From: an uncultured Bacteroides sp.
GTDB taxonomy: Bacteria; Bacteroidota; Bacteroidia; Bacteroidales; Bacteroidaceae
Length of the DNA stretch: 64,000 nt
Assembly (NCBI GenBank): GCA_944322345.1
Contig: CALUOO010000005.1
Span: 114,156-178,155 of the forward strand
Direction of reading: 5' to 3'
The position numbers were made by a program, and so were the translations under genes. This document shows, piece after piece, positions 8,315-20,000 of this stretch (position 1 is its first letter; the number at the start of each line of letters is the position of its first letter). The notes below the pieces were generated by a model. That model was not told where the DNA came from and made no database searches. It worked only from the letters and a program-made list of their open reading frames with translations.

Positions 8315-10366
8315 ATGAAAAGACTATTTTCTTTATTATTCCTATGTCTGACAATAGGAATGCTGCAGGCACAAATTCAAGAGCCTGTAAAATTCAAGAC
8401 TGAGTTGAAAAAAATATCTGATGTTGAAGCAGAAATAATTTTTACTGCAAGCATAGATGAAGGATGGCATGTGTATTCGACTGATTTAGGTGATGGTGGC
8501 CCGATTTCTGCTACATTTAATGTAGATAATAAATCTGGTGTTGAATTGGTCGGAAATTTAAAACCTGTGGGTAAGGAAGTTGCTGTTTTTGACAAGATGT
8601 TTGAAATGAATGTACGCTATTTTGAAAAAACAGCTCAATTCTCTCAGAAAATAAAGTTCACTGGTGGAGCGTATACTATTGAAGGTTATTTACAATTTGG
8701 AGCTTGTAATGATGAAAATTGCTTGCCGCCTACAGATGTTCCTTTTAAGTATTCTGGTGAAGTGACTGTTGCTGCAAAATCTTCAGAAAGTACAGAAGAA
8801 GTGAAAAAAAAAAGTGAGCCTGTAAGTGTTAGTTCTCCTGTAAAACAAGAATTGAAGGATACTGCTACTGTGGTGGCTTCCGATACTATTGGTGGTGCCG
8901 ATGCTTCTACAGATATAGTTGTTACTTCTGACTTGTGGAAACCAATGATTGATGAATTACAGGCTCTTGGTGAAGAGGGACATCAGAAAGATGCTTCATG
9001 GCTTTATATTTTTATTACAGGTTTTGTTGGTGGTCTGTTGGCTCTGTTTACCCCCTGTGTATGGCCAATTATTCCAATGACTGTCAGCTTTTTTTTGAAA
9101 CGCAGCAAAGATAAGAAAAAAGGTATTCGTGATGCATGGACATATGGCGCTTCCATTGTAGTGATATATGTTATATTGGGAGTTGCTATTACATTGATTT
9201 TTGGAGCTAATGCTTTGAATGCTCTATCAACGAATGCTATTTTTAATATTTTCTTTTTCTTGATGCTGGTAGTCTTTGCTGCCTCTTTCTTTGGCGCATT
9301 TGAAATCACATTGCCTTCTAAATGGAGTACAGCAGTAGATAGTAAAGCTGAGTCTACGACAGGACTTTTAAGCATCTTCTTGATGGCATTCACCTTGACT
9401 TTGGTGTCATTTTCTTGTACAGGTCCAATTATTGGATTCTTATTGGTAGAAGTTTCTACTACAGGTAGTGTTGTAGCTCCTACTATTGGTATGCTTGGTT
9501 TTGCCATAGCACTGGCGCTTCCGTTTACGTTATTTGCTTTATTCCCGTCTTGGCTTAAATCTATGCCGAAATCGGGAGGATGGATGAATGTTATAAAAGT
9601 AACGTTAGGATTTTTAGAATTGGCTTTTGCATTGAAGTTCTTGTCTGTTGCAGATTTGGCATATGGGTGGAGATTGTTAGATCGTGAAACATTCCTTGCT
9701 TTGTGGATTGTTATTTTTGCTTTGCTTGGTCTTTATTTGTTGGGTAAAATTAAGTTTCCTCATGACGATGATGATAATAAAGTAGGGGTAACCCGTTTCT
9801 TTTTAGCGTTGGCTTCGCTGGCTTTTGCTGTTTATATGATACCGGGATTATGGGGTGCACCTTTAAAAGCAGTCAGTGCTTTTGCGCCACCTATGTATAC
9901 ACAGGATTTTAATTTGTATGAAGATGAAGTACATCCTAAATTTAAAGACTATGAGTTAGGGATGGAGTATGCGCGTCAGCAAGGAAAGCCTGTTATGGTG
10001 GATTTTACTGGATATGGTTGTGTGAATTGTCGTAAAATGGAAGGAAAGGTATGGACAGACGCTAAAGTTAGAGATATAATTAACGATGACTATGTGCTGA
10101 TTTCATTATACGTAGATGAAAAGGAGCCATTGCCAGAACCGGTGAAAATTGTGGAAAATGGAAAAGAACGGACATTACGTACTGTGGGGGATAAGTGGAG
10201 CTATTTACAACGAGTGAAATTTGGAGCAAATGCTCAGCCTTTTTATGTTTTGTTAGATAATGAGGGGAAACCTTTGAATAAGTCATATGCTTATGATGAG
10301 GATATTGCCAAATATCTTGATTTTCTTAAGAAAGGGTTGGATAATTATAAGAAAGGGGATAAGTAA
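8315..10366 (+). CDS. dsbD: Thiol:disulfide interchange protein DsbD
   Basis: A 683-aa inner-membrane reductant conduit that passes electrons from cytoplasmic thioredoxin to periplasmic thiol proteins. Order: signal peptide (1-19), periplasmic DsbD-alpha immunoglobulin-like domain (about 20-150, LQFGACNDENCLPPTDVPF), a Ser/Thr-rich linker, an eight-helix CcdA-type core (about 225-530) with Cys in FTPCVWPIIPM and in SFSCTGPIIGF, and a C-terminal thioredoxin-like domain with CVNC at C569/C572 in GYGCVNCRKMEG. All three redox Cys pairs of DsbD can be seen. A strong terminator follows. Confidence 0.93.
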   Translation: MKRLFSLLFLCLTIGMLQAQIQEPVKFKTELKKISDVEAEIIFTASIDEGWHVYSTDLGDGGPISATFNVDNKSGVELVGNLKPVGKEVAVFDKMFEMNVRYFEKTAQFSQKIKFTGGAYTIEGYLQFGACNDENCLPPTDVPFKYSGEVTVAAKSSESTEEVKKKSEPVSVSSPVKQELKDTATVVASDTIGGADASTDIVVTSDLWKPMIDELQALGEEGHQKDASWLYIFITGFVGGLLALFTPCVWPIIPMTVSFFLKRSKDKKKGIRDAWTYGASIVVIYVILGVAITLIFGANALNALSTNAIFNIFFFLMLVVFAASFFGAFEITLPSKWSTAVDSKAESTTGLLSIFLMAFTLTLVSFSCTGPIIGFLLVEVSTTGSVVAPTIGMLGFAIALALPFTLFALFPSWLKSMPKSGGWMNVIKVTLGFLELAFALKFLSVADLAYGWRLLDRETFLALWIVIFALLGLYLLGKIKFPHDDDDNKVGVTRFFLALASLAFAVYMIPGLWGAPLKAVSAFAPPMYTQDFNLYEDEVHPKFKDYELGMEYARQQGKPVMVDFTGYGCVNCRKMEGKVWTDAKVRDIINDDYVLISLYVDEKEPLPEPVKIVENGKERTLRTVGDKWSYLQRVKFGANAQPFYVLLDNEGKPLNKSYAYDEDIAKYLDFLKKGLDNYKKGDK

Positions 10367-10398
10367 AACTCTTAATTGAGAGTGATAATAAATATTTG

Positions 10399-10439
10399 GC
10401 GGGCAAGCAGATGAAAAACCATCTATTTGCCCGCTTTTT
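10399..10439 (+). terminator. Rho-independent terminator after dsbD
   Basis: Stem GCGGGCAA / TTGCCCGC, extended by an inner AGATG/CATCT, followed by TTTTT at 10435-10439, 33 bp after the dsbD stop. The remaining 330 bp to pyrG is AT-rich with no gene. Confidence 0.85.
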
Positions 10440-10661
10440 GATTTAAAAAACAAAAGGATGCTTTTTTCATTATATCCAATTGTTTTTATCATTTTATAGC
10501 GATGCTTTTTTTGAAACATGAATCAAGTGTGAATAATTGGTTTGATTAGGATGTTGATGGAAATATTTTAAATAATAGGAGACGATTCTTAAAAAAAGGA
10601 AATTTGAAGAATGTCTTTTTATTTTGTACGGAGAGAAAGAGATAGATTCTTCTTTTTTTTA

Positions 10662-10669
10662 TAATTTTG
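10662..10669 (+). promoter_or_regulatory. -7 element for pyrG
   Basis: TAATTTTG (TAnnTTTG) about 100 bp before the pyrG GTG; no spaced TTTG box is visible. It implies an untranslated leader of roughly 90 nt. Confidence 0.5.
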
Positions 10670-10727
10670 CGCTTTTTAAGAGCTTATGAAGAATAGGAAT
10701 GTGGATGCTCTGTTTTTAGTTGAATAG

Positions 10728-12377
<1,650 letters not shown>

Positions 12378-12387
12378 TTTATAAGTG

Positions 12388-12417
12388 TGAGTTTTGAATC
12401 TTATAATTCAAAAACTC
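12388..12417 (+). terminator. Hairpin between pyrG and yidC
   Basis: TGAGTTTTGAAT / ATTCAAAAACTCA with a short loop just after the pyrG stop. There is no clear T-run, so it may be a weak terminator or an mRNA 3'-end stem. Confidence 0.4.
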
Positions 12418-12460
12418 ATAGCTTGATATATGCTCATTACATAAAACTTAATTTTCAAAA

Positions 12461-14320
12461 ATGGATAAAAATACCATCACAGGTCTTGTCTTAATAGGTA
12501 TATTATTAGTTGGATTCAGTATTTGGAGTACTCCTAGTGAAGAACAACGTGCTGCTCAGAAAAGATATTATGATTCTATAGCGCTTGTTCAGCAACAACA
12601 GGAAGAGTTGAGGGCAAAGACGGAAGCAGCACTAGCAAATGAAAAGAAGAATCAGCTATTAGACTCAGCTTCGTTATTTTTCAGAGCTACGCAAGGCGCA
12701 GATTCTCTTGTCACCATTCAAAATAATCTTCTTGAAGTCTCTCTTTCCACAAAGGGAGGAACTCCTTTTTCAGCTGTGCTTAAAGAGTATAAAGCACAAG
12801 ATCGTCAGACGCCATTATTGTTGTTTAATGGAGACGATGCCACTATGAATTTTAATTTCTATAATAAACAAGGAGCTATTCAGACGAAAGACTACTATTT
12901 CCAAGAGATTAACAAAACGGATAGTAGTGTAACCATGCGTCTCATTGCAGATGAGGCAAGTTATATTGATTTTATTTATCGGTTAAAAGCAGACTGTTAC
13001 CTGATGGATTTTGAAATCAGGGCCGTAGGAATGGAAAATAAATTGGCAAGTACGGACTATATTGACATTGATTGGTCGCAGCGCGCCCGCCAATTAGAGA
13101 AAGGGTATACATTTGAAAGCCGTTTGTCTGAACTGATGTATAAATTGAAAGGAGATGATGTTGATAATTTGTCGGCATCAGGCAACGACGAAAAGAAACT
13201 GGAAGATGCCGCTGTAGATTGGATTGCCTTTAAAAATCAGTTTTTCTCTTCTGTTCTGATAGCCGATCAGGATTTTAATAAGGTGACTGTTGCTTCGAAG
13301 ATGGAGCAGCAGGGCAGCGGATACATCAAAGACTATTCTGCGGAAATGAGTACAGCTTTTGATCCTACAGGAAAGCAAGAGACCTTGATGTATTTCTATT
13401 TCGGACCGAACCATTACAAGACATTGAAAGCATTGGATGAAGGACGTGATGAAAGCTGGGATTTGGATGAACTGGTCTATTTAGGGTGGCCATTGGTTCG
13501 GTGGATCAATCAATTTATTATTATAAATATATTTGATTGGTTGACAGGATGGGGATTAAGTATGGGAGTCGTACTGTTGATTCTGACAGTTTTGGTAAAG
13601 ATAATTGTATATCCAGCTACTTGGAAAACATATATGTCTTCTGCTAAAATGCGTGTATTGAAACCTAAAATTGATGTTATCAACCAAAAGTATCCTAAAC
13701 AGGAGGATGCGATGAAGAAGCAACAGGAGATTATGAGTCTGTACAGCCAATATGGAGTTAGTCCTATGGGAGGATGTTTGCCTATGTTGCTTCAGTTCCC
13801 TATTCTGATAGCATTGTTTATGTTTGTGCCGAGTGCTATTGAGTTGCGCCAACAAAGTTTCTTGTGGGCAGATGATTTGTCTACATATGATGCAATCATT
13901 ACGTTCCCCTTCCATATACCGTTCTTGGGTAGTCATATTAGTCTGTTCTGTCTGTTGATGACTGTAACCAACATTCTGAATACCAAATTTACAATGAAGA
14001 TGCAGGACAATGGTTCACAACCTCAGATGGCGGCAATGAAGTGGATGATGTATCTGATGCCTGTTATGTTTTTGTTTGTGCTGAATGATTATCCGTCCGG
14101 ACTGAATTATTACTATTTTATCTCTACTTTGATTAGTGTGGGTACAATGATTCTGCTCCGTAAAACAACGGATGAGGCCAAGCTGCTGGCAATTCTGGAA
14201 GCTAATAAGAAGGATCCGAAACAGATGAAAAAGACCGGATTTGCTGCAAGGCTTGAAGCGATGCAAAAACAACAGGAACTATTGCAACAGCAACAAAGGC
14301 AACGTCAGAATAAAAGATAG
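12461..14320 (+). CDS. yidC: Membrane protein insertase YidC
   Basis: A 619-aa inner-membrane insertase that places proteins in the membrane with or without SecYEG. It shows an N-terminal anchor ([18 protein letters not shown]), a large periplasmic beta domain (about 75-345) and the conserved five-helix OxaA core: [20 protein letters not shown], the cytoplasmic coiled hairpin ([20 protein letters not shown]), [20 protein letters not shown] and the late segments. The C terminus is a Lys/Gln-rich tail ([17 protein letters not shown]), as in other Bacteroidetes YidC. Length is normal for the phylum. Confidence 0.95.
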   Translation: MDKNTITGLVLIGILLVGFSIWSTPSEEQRAAQKRYYDSIALVQQQQEELRAKTEAALANEKKNQLLDSASLFFRATQGADSLVTIQNNLLEVSLSTKGGTPFSAVLKEYKAQDRQTPLLLFNGDDATMNFNFYNKQGAIQTKDYYFQEINKTDSSVTMRLIADEASYIDFIYRLKADCYLMDFEIRAVGMENKLASTDYIDIDWSQRARQLEKGYTFESRLSELMYKLKGDDVDNLSASGNDEKKLEDAAVDWIAFKNQFFSSVLIADQDFNKVTVASKMEQQGSGYIKDYSAEMSTAFDPTGKQETLMYFYFGPNHYKTLKALDEGRDESWDLDELVYLGWPLVRWINQFIIINIFDWLTGWGLSMGVVLLILTVLVKIIVYPATWKTYMSSAKMRVLKPKIDVINQKYPKQEDAMKKQQEIMSLYSQYGVSPMGGCLPMLLQFPILIALFMFVPSAIELRQQSFLWADDLSTYDAIITFPFHIPFLGSHISLFCLLMTVTNILNTKFTMKMQDNGSQPQMAAMKWMMYLMPVMFLFVLNDYPSGLNYYYFISTLISVGTMILLRKTTDEAKLLAILEANKKDPKQMKKTGFAARLEAMQKQQELLQQQQRQRQNKR

Positions 14321-14348
14321 GACGAGAGATTGTTTCGATAGTATCTGA

Positions 14349-14398
14349 AACGCGGATGGCATGGTTCCTTTTTATCAGGGATACATGCTGTCCGCGTT
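14349..14398 (+). terminator. Hairpin between yidC and the MATE gene
   Basis: AACGCGGA (14349-14356) / TCCGCGTT (14391-14398) with an inner GCATG/CATGC stem, 29 bp after the yidC stop. There is no T-run; it could end yidC transcripts or sit in the leader of the exporter gene. Confidence 0.45.
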
Positions 14399-14416
14399 CA
14401 TTATGTCAGTAAATGA

Positions 14417-15760
14417 ATGGATATACTTATGGCTACTAAATACACATACAAGCAAATATGGACAATTGCCTGCCCTATCTTGATCAGTTTGTTGATGGAG
14501 CAGATGATTGGTATGACTGATACAGCCTTTCTGGGGCGTGTAGGTGAGGTGGAACTAGGCGCTTCAGCCATTGCGGGGGTATATTATCTCGCTATTTTTA
14601 TGATGGCGTTCGGCTTCAGTATCGGAGCACAGATCCTGATAGCCCGGCGGAACGGTGAGGGGGACTATAAAGCTATTGGACCTGTGTTTTATCAGGGTAT
14701 TTATTTTTTGCTTGGCATTGCGGTGATATTGTTTACACTGTCGAAGGTTTTCTCGCCTCATATACTGAAAAATATTATTTCGTCACCTCACGTCTACGAG
14801 GCGGCATACAGCTATATCAACTGGCGTATCTACGGCTTCTTCTTTTCTTTCGTGGTGGTGATGTTCCGTGCATTTTTTGTGGGAACTACTCAGACAAAGA
14901 CACTGACGTTGAATTCCATTGTGATGGTGCTTTCGAATGTTGTGTTCAACTATGTGCTGATCTTCGGAAAGTTTGGCTTCCCGCAGTTGGGCATCGCGGG
15001 GGCGGCTATCGGGTCGTCGCTCTCCGAACTGGTGTCGGTCGTCTTTTTCATCATCTATACGTGGCGGAGGATTGATTGTCGGAAGTATGCGCTCAATGTC
15101 TTGCCCCGGTTTCATGCCAGAACGTTGCGGCGCATCCTGAACGTATCGTTGTGGACAATGATTCAGAACTTTGTCTCCCTCTCTACATGGTTCATGTTCT
15201 TCCTTTTTGTAGAACATTTGGGTGAGCGGTCACTTGCCGTTGCCAACATTATCCGCAATGTGTCGGGTATCCCCTTCATGGTCGAAATGGCGTTTGCCAC
15301 CACCTGCGGTTCGCTGGTCAGCAACCTGATTGGAGCGGGCGAACAACGGTTTGTACGGGGGACAATCGCCCAGCATGTGCGCATCGGTTACGCCTTTGTC
15401 GTGCCGCTGCTTGTCTTCTTCTCGCTATTCCCTCAGCTGATTCTGAGCATCTATACCGACATGCCGGAGCTGAAAGCAGCCTCCGTCTCTTCGTTGTGGG
15501 TGTTGTGTAGCGCTTATCTGGTGTTGGTGCCGGCGAATGTATATTTTCAAGCCGTATCGGGGACAGGGAATACGCGTACGGCACTGGCGCTCGAAATGGC
15601 GGTGCTTGCCATCTACGTCGCCTATATCGCTTTCTTTATTCTCCACCTGCGGATGGACATTGCTTTCGCATGGACTTCGGAGACTGTCTACGGTATCTTT
15701 ATTTTCCTCTTTTGTTACCTTTATATGAAGAAGGGTAACTGGCAGGCGAAGAAAATCTAA
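14417..15760 (+). CDS. MATE family efflux transporter
   Basis: A 447-aa, 12-helix exporter of the multidrug and toxic compound extrusion family, normally a Na+ or H+ antiporter. Recognisable features are the N-terminal IWTIACPILISLLMEQMIGMTDTAFLGRVGEVELGA, the matching GIAGAAIGSSLSELVSVVFF of the first bundle and LAVANIIRNVSGIPFMVEMAFATTCGSLVSNLIGAGE of the second. The start may be 14417 or the ATG at 14429 (MATKYTYKQIW). Substrate is not predictable. Base composition rises visibly in the second half of the gene and stays high into the fimbrillin region. Confidence 0.9.
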   Translation: MDILMATKYTYKQIWTIACPILISLLMEQMIGMTDTAFLGRVGEVELGASAIAGVYYLAIFMMAFGFSIGAQILIARRNGEGDYKAIGPVFYQGIYFLLGIAVILFTLSKVFSPHILKNIISSPHVYEAAYSYINWRIYGFFFSFVVVMFRAFFVGTTQTKTLTLNSIVMVLSNVVFNYVLIFGKFGFPQLGIAGAAIGSSLSELVSVVFFIIYTWRRIDCRKYALNVLPRFHARTLRRILNVSLWTMIQNFVSLSTWFMFFLFVEHLGERSLAVANIIRNVSGIPFMVEMAFATTCGSLVSNLIGAGEQRFVRGTIAQHVRIGYAFVVPLLVFFSLFPQLILSIYTDMPELKAASVSSLWVLCSAYLVLVPANVYFQAVSGTGNTRTALALEMAVLAIYVAYIAFFILHLRMDIAFAWTSETVYGIFIFLFCYLYMKKGNWQAKKI

Positions 15761-15847
15761 GCCCAACGGTTTGTCTGTCATCCCTTCTTCGGTGGAAGAT
15801 ACGTCCCGGTGTTGCTTCGTGCGGCATCGGGGCGTGCTTTTTACAGA

Positions 15848-15985
15848 CATCCGTATGTCGTTGCTCATGACATCCGTATGTCGTTGCTCATGACATCCGT
15901 ATGTCGTTGCTCATGACTCCCGTATGTCGTTGCTCATGACATCCGTATGTCATTGCTCATGACTCCCGTATGTCATTGCTCGCGA
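15848..15985. repeat. 23-bp tandem repeat, six copies
   Basis: Six units in exact 23-bp register start at 15848, 15871, 15894, 15917, 15940 and 15963. The unit begins CATCCGTATGTCGTTG and ends CTCATGA; variants swap CATC for CTCC and TCGTTG for TCATTG. Across unit junctions the sequence GACAT-CCGT-ATGTC forms a small hairpin in the CATC units. It lies in the 339-bp gap between the MATE gene and the fimbrillin-like operon; the rest of the gap holds the operon promoter. Confidence 0.92.
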
Positions 15986-16053
15986 TCTTAAGAATGGTGT
16001 CCGACGGTTGCTGGCAGCGTGTAGAGAAAAATCAGCTTATGAACCATTATGAA

Positions 16054-16085
16054 CTTGATTCATGTTGTTGTAACCTATACCTTTG
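16054..16085 (+). promoter_or_regulatory. Promoter of the fimbrillin-like / M64 operon
   Basis: -33 box cTTG (16054-16057), 20-bp spacer, -7 box TACCTTTG (16078-16085), which fits the Bacteroides sigma-ABfr consensus. The ATG at 16100 or 16109 follows within 25 bp. Confidence 0.7.
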
Positions 16086-16099
16086 CGTCGTATTAATAA

Positions 16100-17017
16100 A
16101 TGTTATCTATGAAATACTGGAGTATCGCAATCAGCCTGATAGCACTCATCAGTGCTTGTTCCTCAGGGGAAGAGGGACCGGGCAAGGAGTATGAAAAGCC
16201 TGGCGAGGCAATCCCCATTACGTTGAGCTGTGGTATTGGGAGTGCGGGGAAGGCACGTGCCACAGACTATGGGTATGAGACAAACGACCGTATCGGTCTT
16301 TTTGTTGTCAACTACAATGGCGGTAAACCGGGTGCATTGCAGACGGCTGGGAATCACGTCGACAACATGCGCTTTACCTACGACGGTACATGGACGCCCG
16401 ACTCGCCCATCTACTGGCAGGACGATGAGACGAAAGCCGATTTCTACTGCTATTATCCTTATGCAGAGGTGACCGACGTCGCAGCTCATCCTTTCGCGGT
16501 CAAGGAAGACCAGTCTGCCGACGACGCTTACAAGGCAAGTGAGTTCTTGTATGGAAAGACCTCCGGTGTGTCGCCCACCACGAGCGCGGTCAGTATCACT
16601 ACCTATCACGTGATGAGCTGCGCCGTTATCGAAGTACATCCCGGAGCGGGTTTCACGCAGGAGAGCCTCGAAGCCTCGCAAGTCAGTGTGAAAATCAACA
16701 ATGCACGTACCCAAGCGACAGTCAATTTGAAGACAGGCGCTGTGACCGCCAGCGGAGAAGCGGCAAGCATCGTTCCTCTGAAGACAGACGGTAAGCTTAC
16801 TTATAAGGCACTGGTTGTGCCACAGACTATCACCGCCGACAATTTCATTACCGTTACTGTCGACGGACGGGAGTTTAAGTTGAAAAAGGAGGCAACCTTC
16901 GTAAGTGGCAAACGCTATACAATACCAGTGACAGTAAGCAAAACCAGCAACGGCATTAACGTCGGCGTCGGTGACTGGGAGGATGATGACATCGATTATG
17001 GTGGTGTAGCCGAATAA
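16100..17017 (+). CDS. Fimbrillin-like (Mfa-like) lipoprotein
   Basis: A 305-aa lipoprotein with lipobox LISAC (Cys20 from the first ATG; an ATG at 16109 gives the tighter signal MKYWSIAISL). The body follows the Mfa-like/fimbrillin-A family pattern: NDRIGLFVVNY, PIYWQDDETKADFYCYYPYAE, YKASEFLYG, a conserved hydrophobic TYHVMSCAVIEV strand and the C-terminal strand GKRYTIPVTVSKT ending GVGDWEDDD. Such proteins form or resemble subunits of type V pili assembled on the surface after lipoprotein processing. It is the first gene of an apparent operon with the M64 fusion and a second fimbrillin-like gene. No pilus anchor or accessory (FimB/Mfa2-type) gene can be assigned with certainty nearby. Confidence 0.78.
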   Translation: MLSMKYWSIAISLIALISACSSGEEGPGKEYEKPGEAIPITLSCGIGSAGKARATDYGYETNDRIGLFVVNYNGGKPGALQTAGNHVDNMRFTYDGTWTPDSPIYWQDDETKADFYCYYPYAEVTDVAAHPFAVKEDQSADDAYKASEFLYGKTSGVSPTTSAVSITTYHVMSCAVIEVHPGAGFTQESLEASQVSVKINNARTQATVNLKTGAVTASGEAASIVPLKTDGKLTYKALVVPQTITADNFITVTVDGREFKLKKEATFVSGKRYTIPVTVSKTSNGINVGVGDWEDDDIDYGGVAE

Positions 17018-17035
17018 AAAGAAAGGAGACAACAT

Positions 17036-20000
17036 ATGAGGAAATCAGCTTGCAACATCATAGCCGGCATGTCGCTGGCAGTATGCATTATGACCGCTTG
17101 TCAGGACGAAGAGGTGGTGAAAGGCTTCGACGCAGAAGGGCGTCATCCCATCTCCCTGTCTGGCGAAATAGACCAGCTTGCCACCACTCGTGTCAACGAC
17201 AACGGATTCTGCGACGGCGACGTCATGGGCGTCTACATCGTAGACTATATAGGCAGTACGCCCGGCACGTTGACCGCTAACGGCAACCGCGGCAACAACG
17301 TGCAGCATACCTTCGACGAAGCAGCCTATAAGTGGAATTCCGCTTATGACATTTATTGGAAAGATGACAAGACGCATATTGATATCTACGGCTATTACCC
17401 TTTCGGTTCGCCGTCGGACGTCAACGCGTATGCCTTTGAAGTACAGAAAGACCAGACAACCTCTGCCCGTGAGGGGAATCTGGGAGGTTACGAAGCCAGT
17501 GACTTCCTGTGGGGGAAGGCGGCGGATGTGGCTCCGACGGAGAAAGTCATCCGCCTGCCGCTTCGCCACCGCATGAGTAACGCCCGCATCACCCTGACCG
17601 AAGGCGACGGCTTTGCCGAAGGCACATGGGAGAAGCTGGAGAAAAGCGTGCTGGTGCTCAACACCAAGCGTAGCGCTGTGATAGATCTTGCCACCGGCAC
17701 AGTGACCGCCACCGGCGAGACCGCAAAGACGGGAACTATTCCCTTCTGTCACGAGAACGAGTGGCGCGCCATCGTCGTGCCGCAGAGCATCCCTGCTGAG
17801 ACGCCGCTGTTCAGTATCACCGTCGACGGGGTTCCTTACACTTTTAAGAAAAAGGAAGTATTCACCTATACAGCAGGTAAAATGCACAACTTTACCATCC
17901 GTGTAGATCGCAAAGAGGTGACAGGCCAGTACACCTTCACGCTGATAAGCGAGTCCATCACCGCATGGGAAAACGACCTTGCCTCGCACAATGCTACGGC
18001 GAAGGAGTATATCATCATCAATTCCACTCCGGGACATCTAAAGGATTCCATCACAGCTGCGAAGAAGGACTATCGGGAGGTGCAGAATCTGAAGATAACG
18101 GGAAAAATCAATGAACAGGACTTCTACTTTATGCGTGATTCTATGGACAGGTTGCAATCGTTAAACCTGAAGGAGGTCTTGGTAAGAGGCGCGTTTGGAT
18201 ATCAGGACTGGAACTTAACTCATGATAATGAAGTAAAGGACAATGTGATTCCTGCAAGTGCTTTCAATGAAAAGACTTCTCTTCTGCGTATTGTTTTACC
18301 TGACAAATTGGAAGCTATTGGAGAATTGGCTTTCAGGCAGTGCTCAAATTTGTCTGGGTCTATAAACATCCCGGAGGGGGTTACTCGCATCGGTGCAAGC
18401 GCTTTTTTATACTGTTCGTCTTTAACAGGTAGCCTTACATTGCCCAGTACACTGAAATATATAGGAGGCGGTGGAGCTGTAGACAGAGGAGGAGCTTTTA
18501 ATGGATGTAAGTTTACCTGTGAATTAAAACTGCCAAGTTCTCTTAAATATATAGGTCCCCAAGTGTTTTCTCAAAATAATGGATTTTATGGAAATCTGGT
18601 ATTACCTTCATCTATTGAGCGTATAGGAGATTCCGCTTTTGAAGGATGCAAGAATCTCACAGGAAGTCTTACTATCCCGCAAACTATGAGCCAAATCAAT
18701 TATCGTACTTTTGCATATACCGGATTGAATGGCACATTACAGTTGCACGATGGCATTACTGGTATTTTCGAGGGAGCTTTCTGTGGTTCACCGTTGAAAG
18801 GTGAGCTTACATTGCCTGCCAAGTTGGTGGCAATCGGAGTCGATGCGTTCAATGGATGTGACTTCTCGGGAGTATTGAAGTTGCCGGAAGACCTTACTGC
18901 CATTGGCGATAATGCTTTCAAGAACAACTGGCGTCTGATGGGCGTTCTTGAGTTCCCCGAAAATGTGCAAAGCATCGGTGCTGGTGCCTTTGCCAACTGC
19001 CGCAGTATCGAAGGACTGGTATTTCCTGAAGGCTTGGAGAACATCCGTTACGAGGCAACATTTGGTGATGAAGGGGGGGCATTTGCTAATTGCTACGGCA
19101 TAGGCAGTATCGTATGCAAAGGAACAATGCCTCCTTATGTACAAGTCGGAGCTTTCAACGGCGTTGCTAAAGACAACTTCACTCTCGAAGTCCCCGAATC
19201 CGCTGTCCAGCAATATCAGACGGCTGTAGGTTGGAGCGACTTCAAGCGTATCTCCGCACATCGTGAATTAGTCTGCCGTCCCGCCATTGCCAACGCCATC
19301 AATACCCAGTGTACTCGTAAGCTGATTTTGAATGCCGAAGGCGACTGGGAAGTTGAGAGCATGCCGTCGTGGTGTAGTCTGTCAGCTACAAGTGGCTCAA
19401 AGAAAACTGAACTGACATTGACCATTCAAAGCATGCCAAAAGGTAGCGAAACACGTACGGAAGATATTGTCTTTAAGCTGAAAGATAAAGATTATACTAC
19501 AAGGTGCACGGTGTCTCAATATGATTACGAATACGGTGAGGACGAAGTAATCACTTTGCAGAAGGCAACACGCGGCAACACCGGAGGAATTAACCTTGTC
19601 TTCTTGGGTGACGGATACAGCGCTGAAGACATCTCGAAAGGCGAGTATATGAAGGCGATGAAGGAGCAGGTAGAAAACTTCTTCGGCATCGAGCCTTATA
19701 AGACCTACCGCGACTATTTCAATGTATATACAGCCATTGCCGTTTCGCCCGAAAGTGGTATCGGAACTATCAACACCATCCGTTACGCCAAGTTCGAGAC
19801 TACCTTCACTGGAGGTGTAGGATTGCGTTGCGATTACGATGCTGTCTTCCAGTATGCATTGGATATGAAGACCACCGTAACCAAACAGAATCTGAACCAG
19901 AGTCTAATTATCATTACGCCGAATACTACGGACTATGGTGGCATCTGTCAGATGTGGGACGACGGCTCAGCAATTGCCTTCTGTCCGAGAAGTACTTATG

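Noticed and set aside
15425-15868. Minus-strand frame of 147 codons over the end of the MATE gene
   Set aside because: Low-complexity, His/Arg-rich translation opposite a clear transporter; it has no family likeness.
15848-15985. CRISPR-like array
   Set aside because: Direct 23-bp tandem repeat with no spacers; minisatellite-like.
16163-18037. Long minus-strand open frames of 290 and 330 codons opposite the fimbrillin-like genes
   Set aside because: They lie opposite well-supported genes in a GC-rich stretch where spurious frames are common; no signal peptide, domain or promoter supports them.
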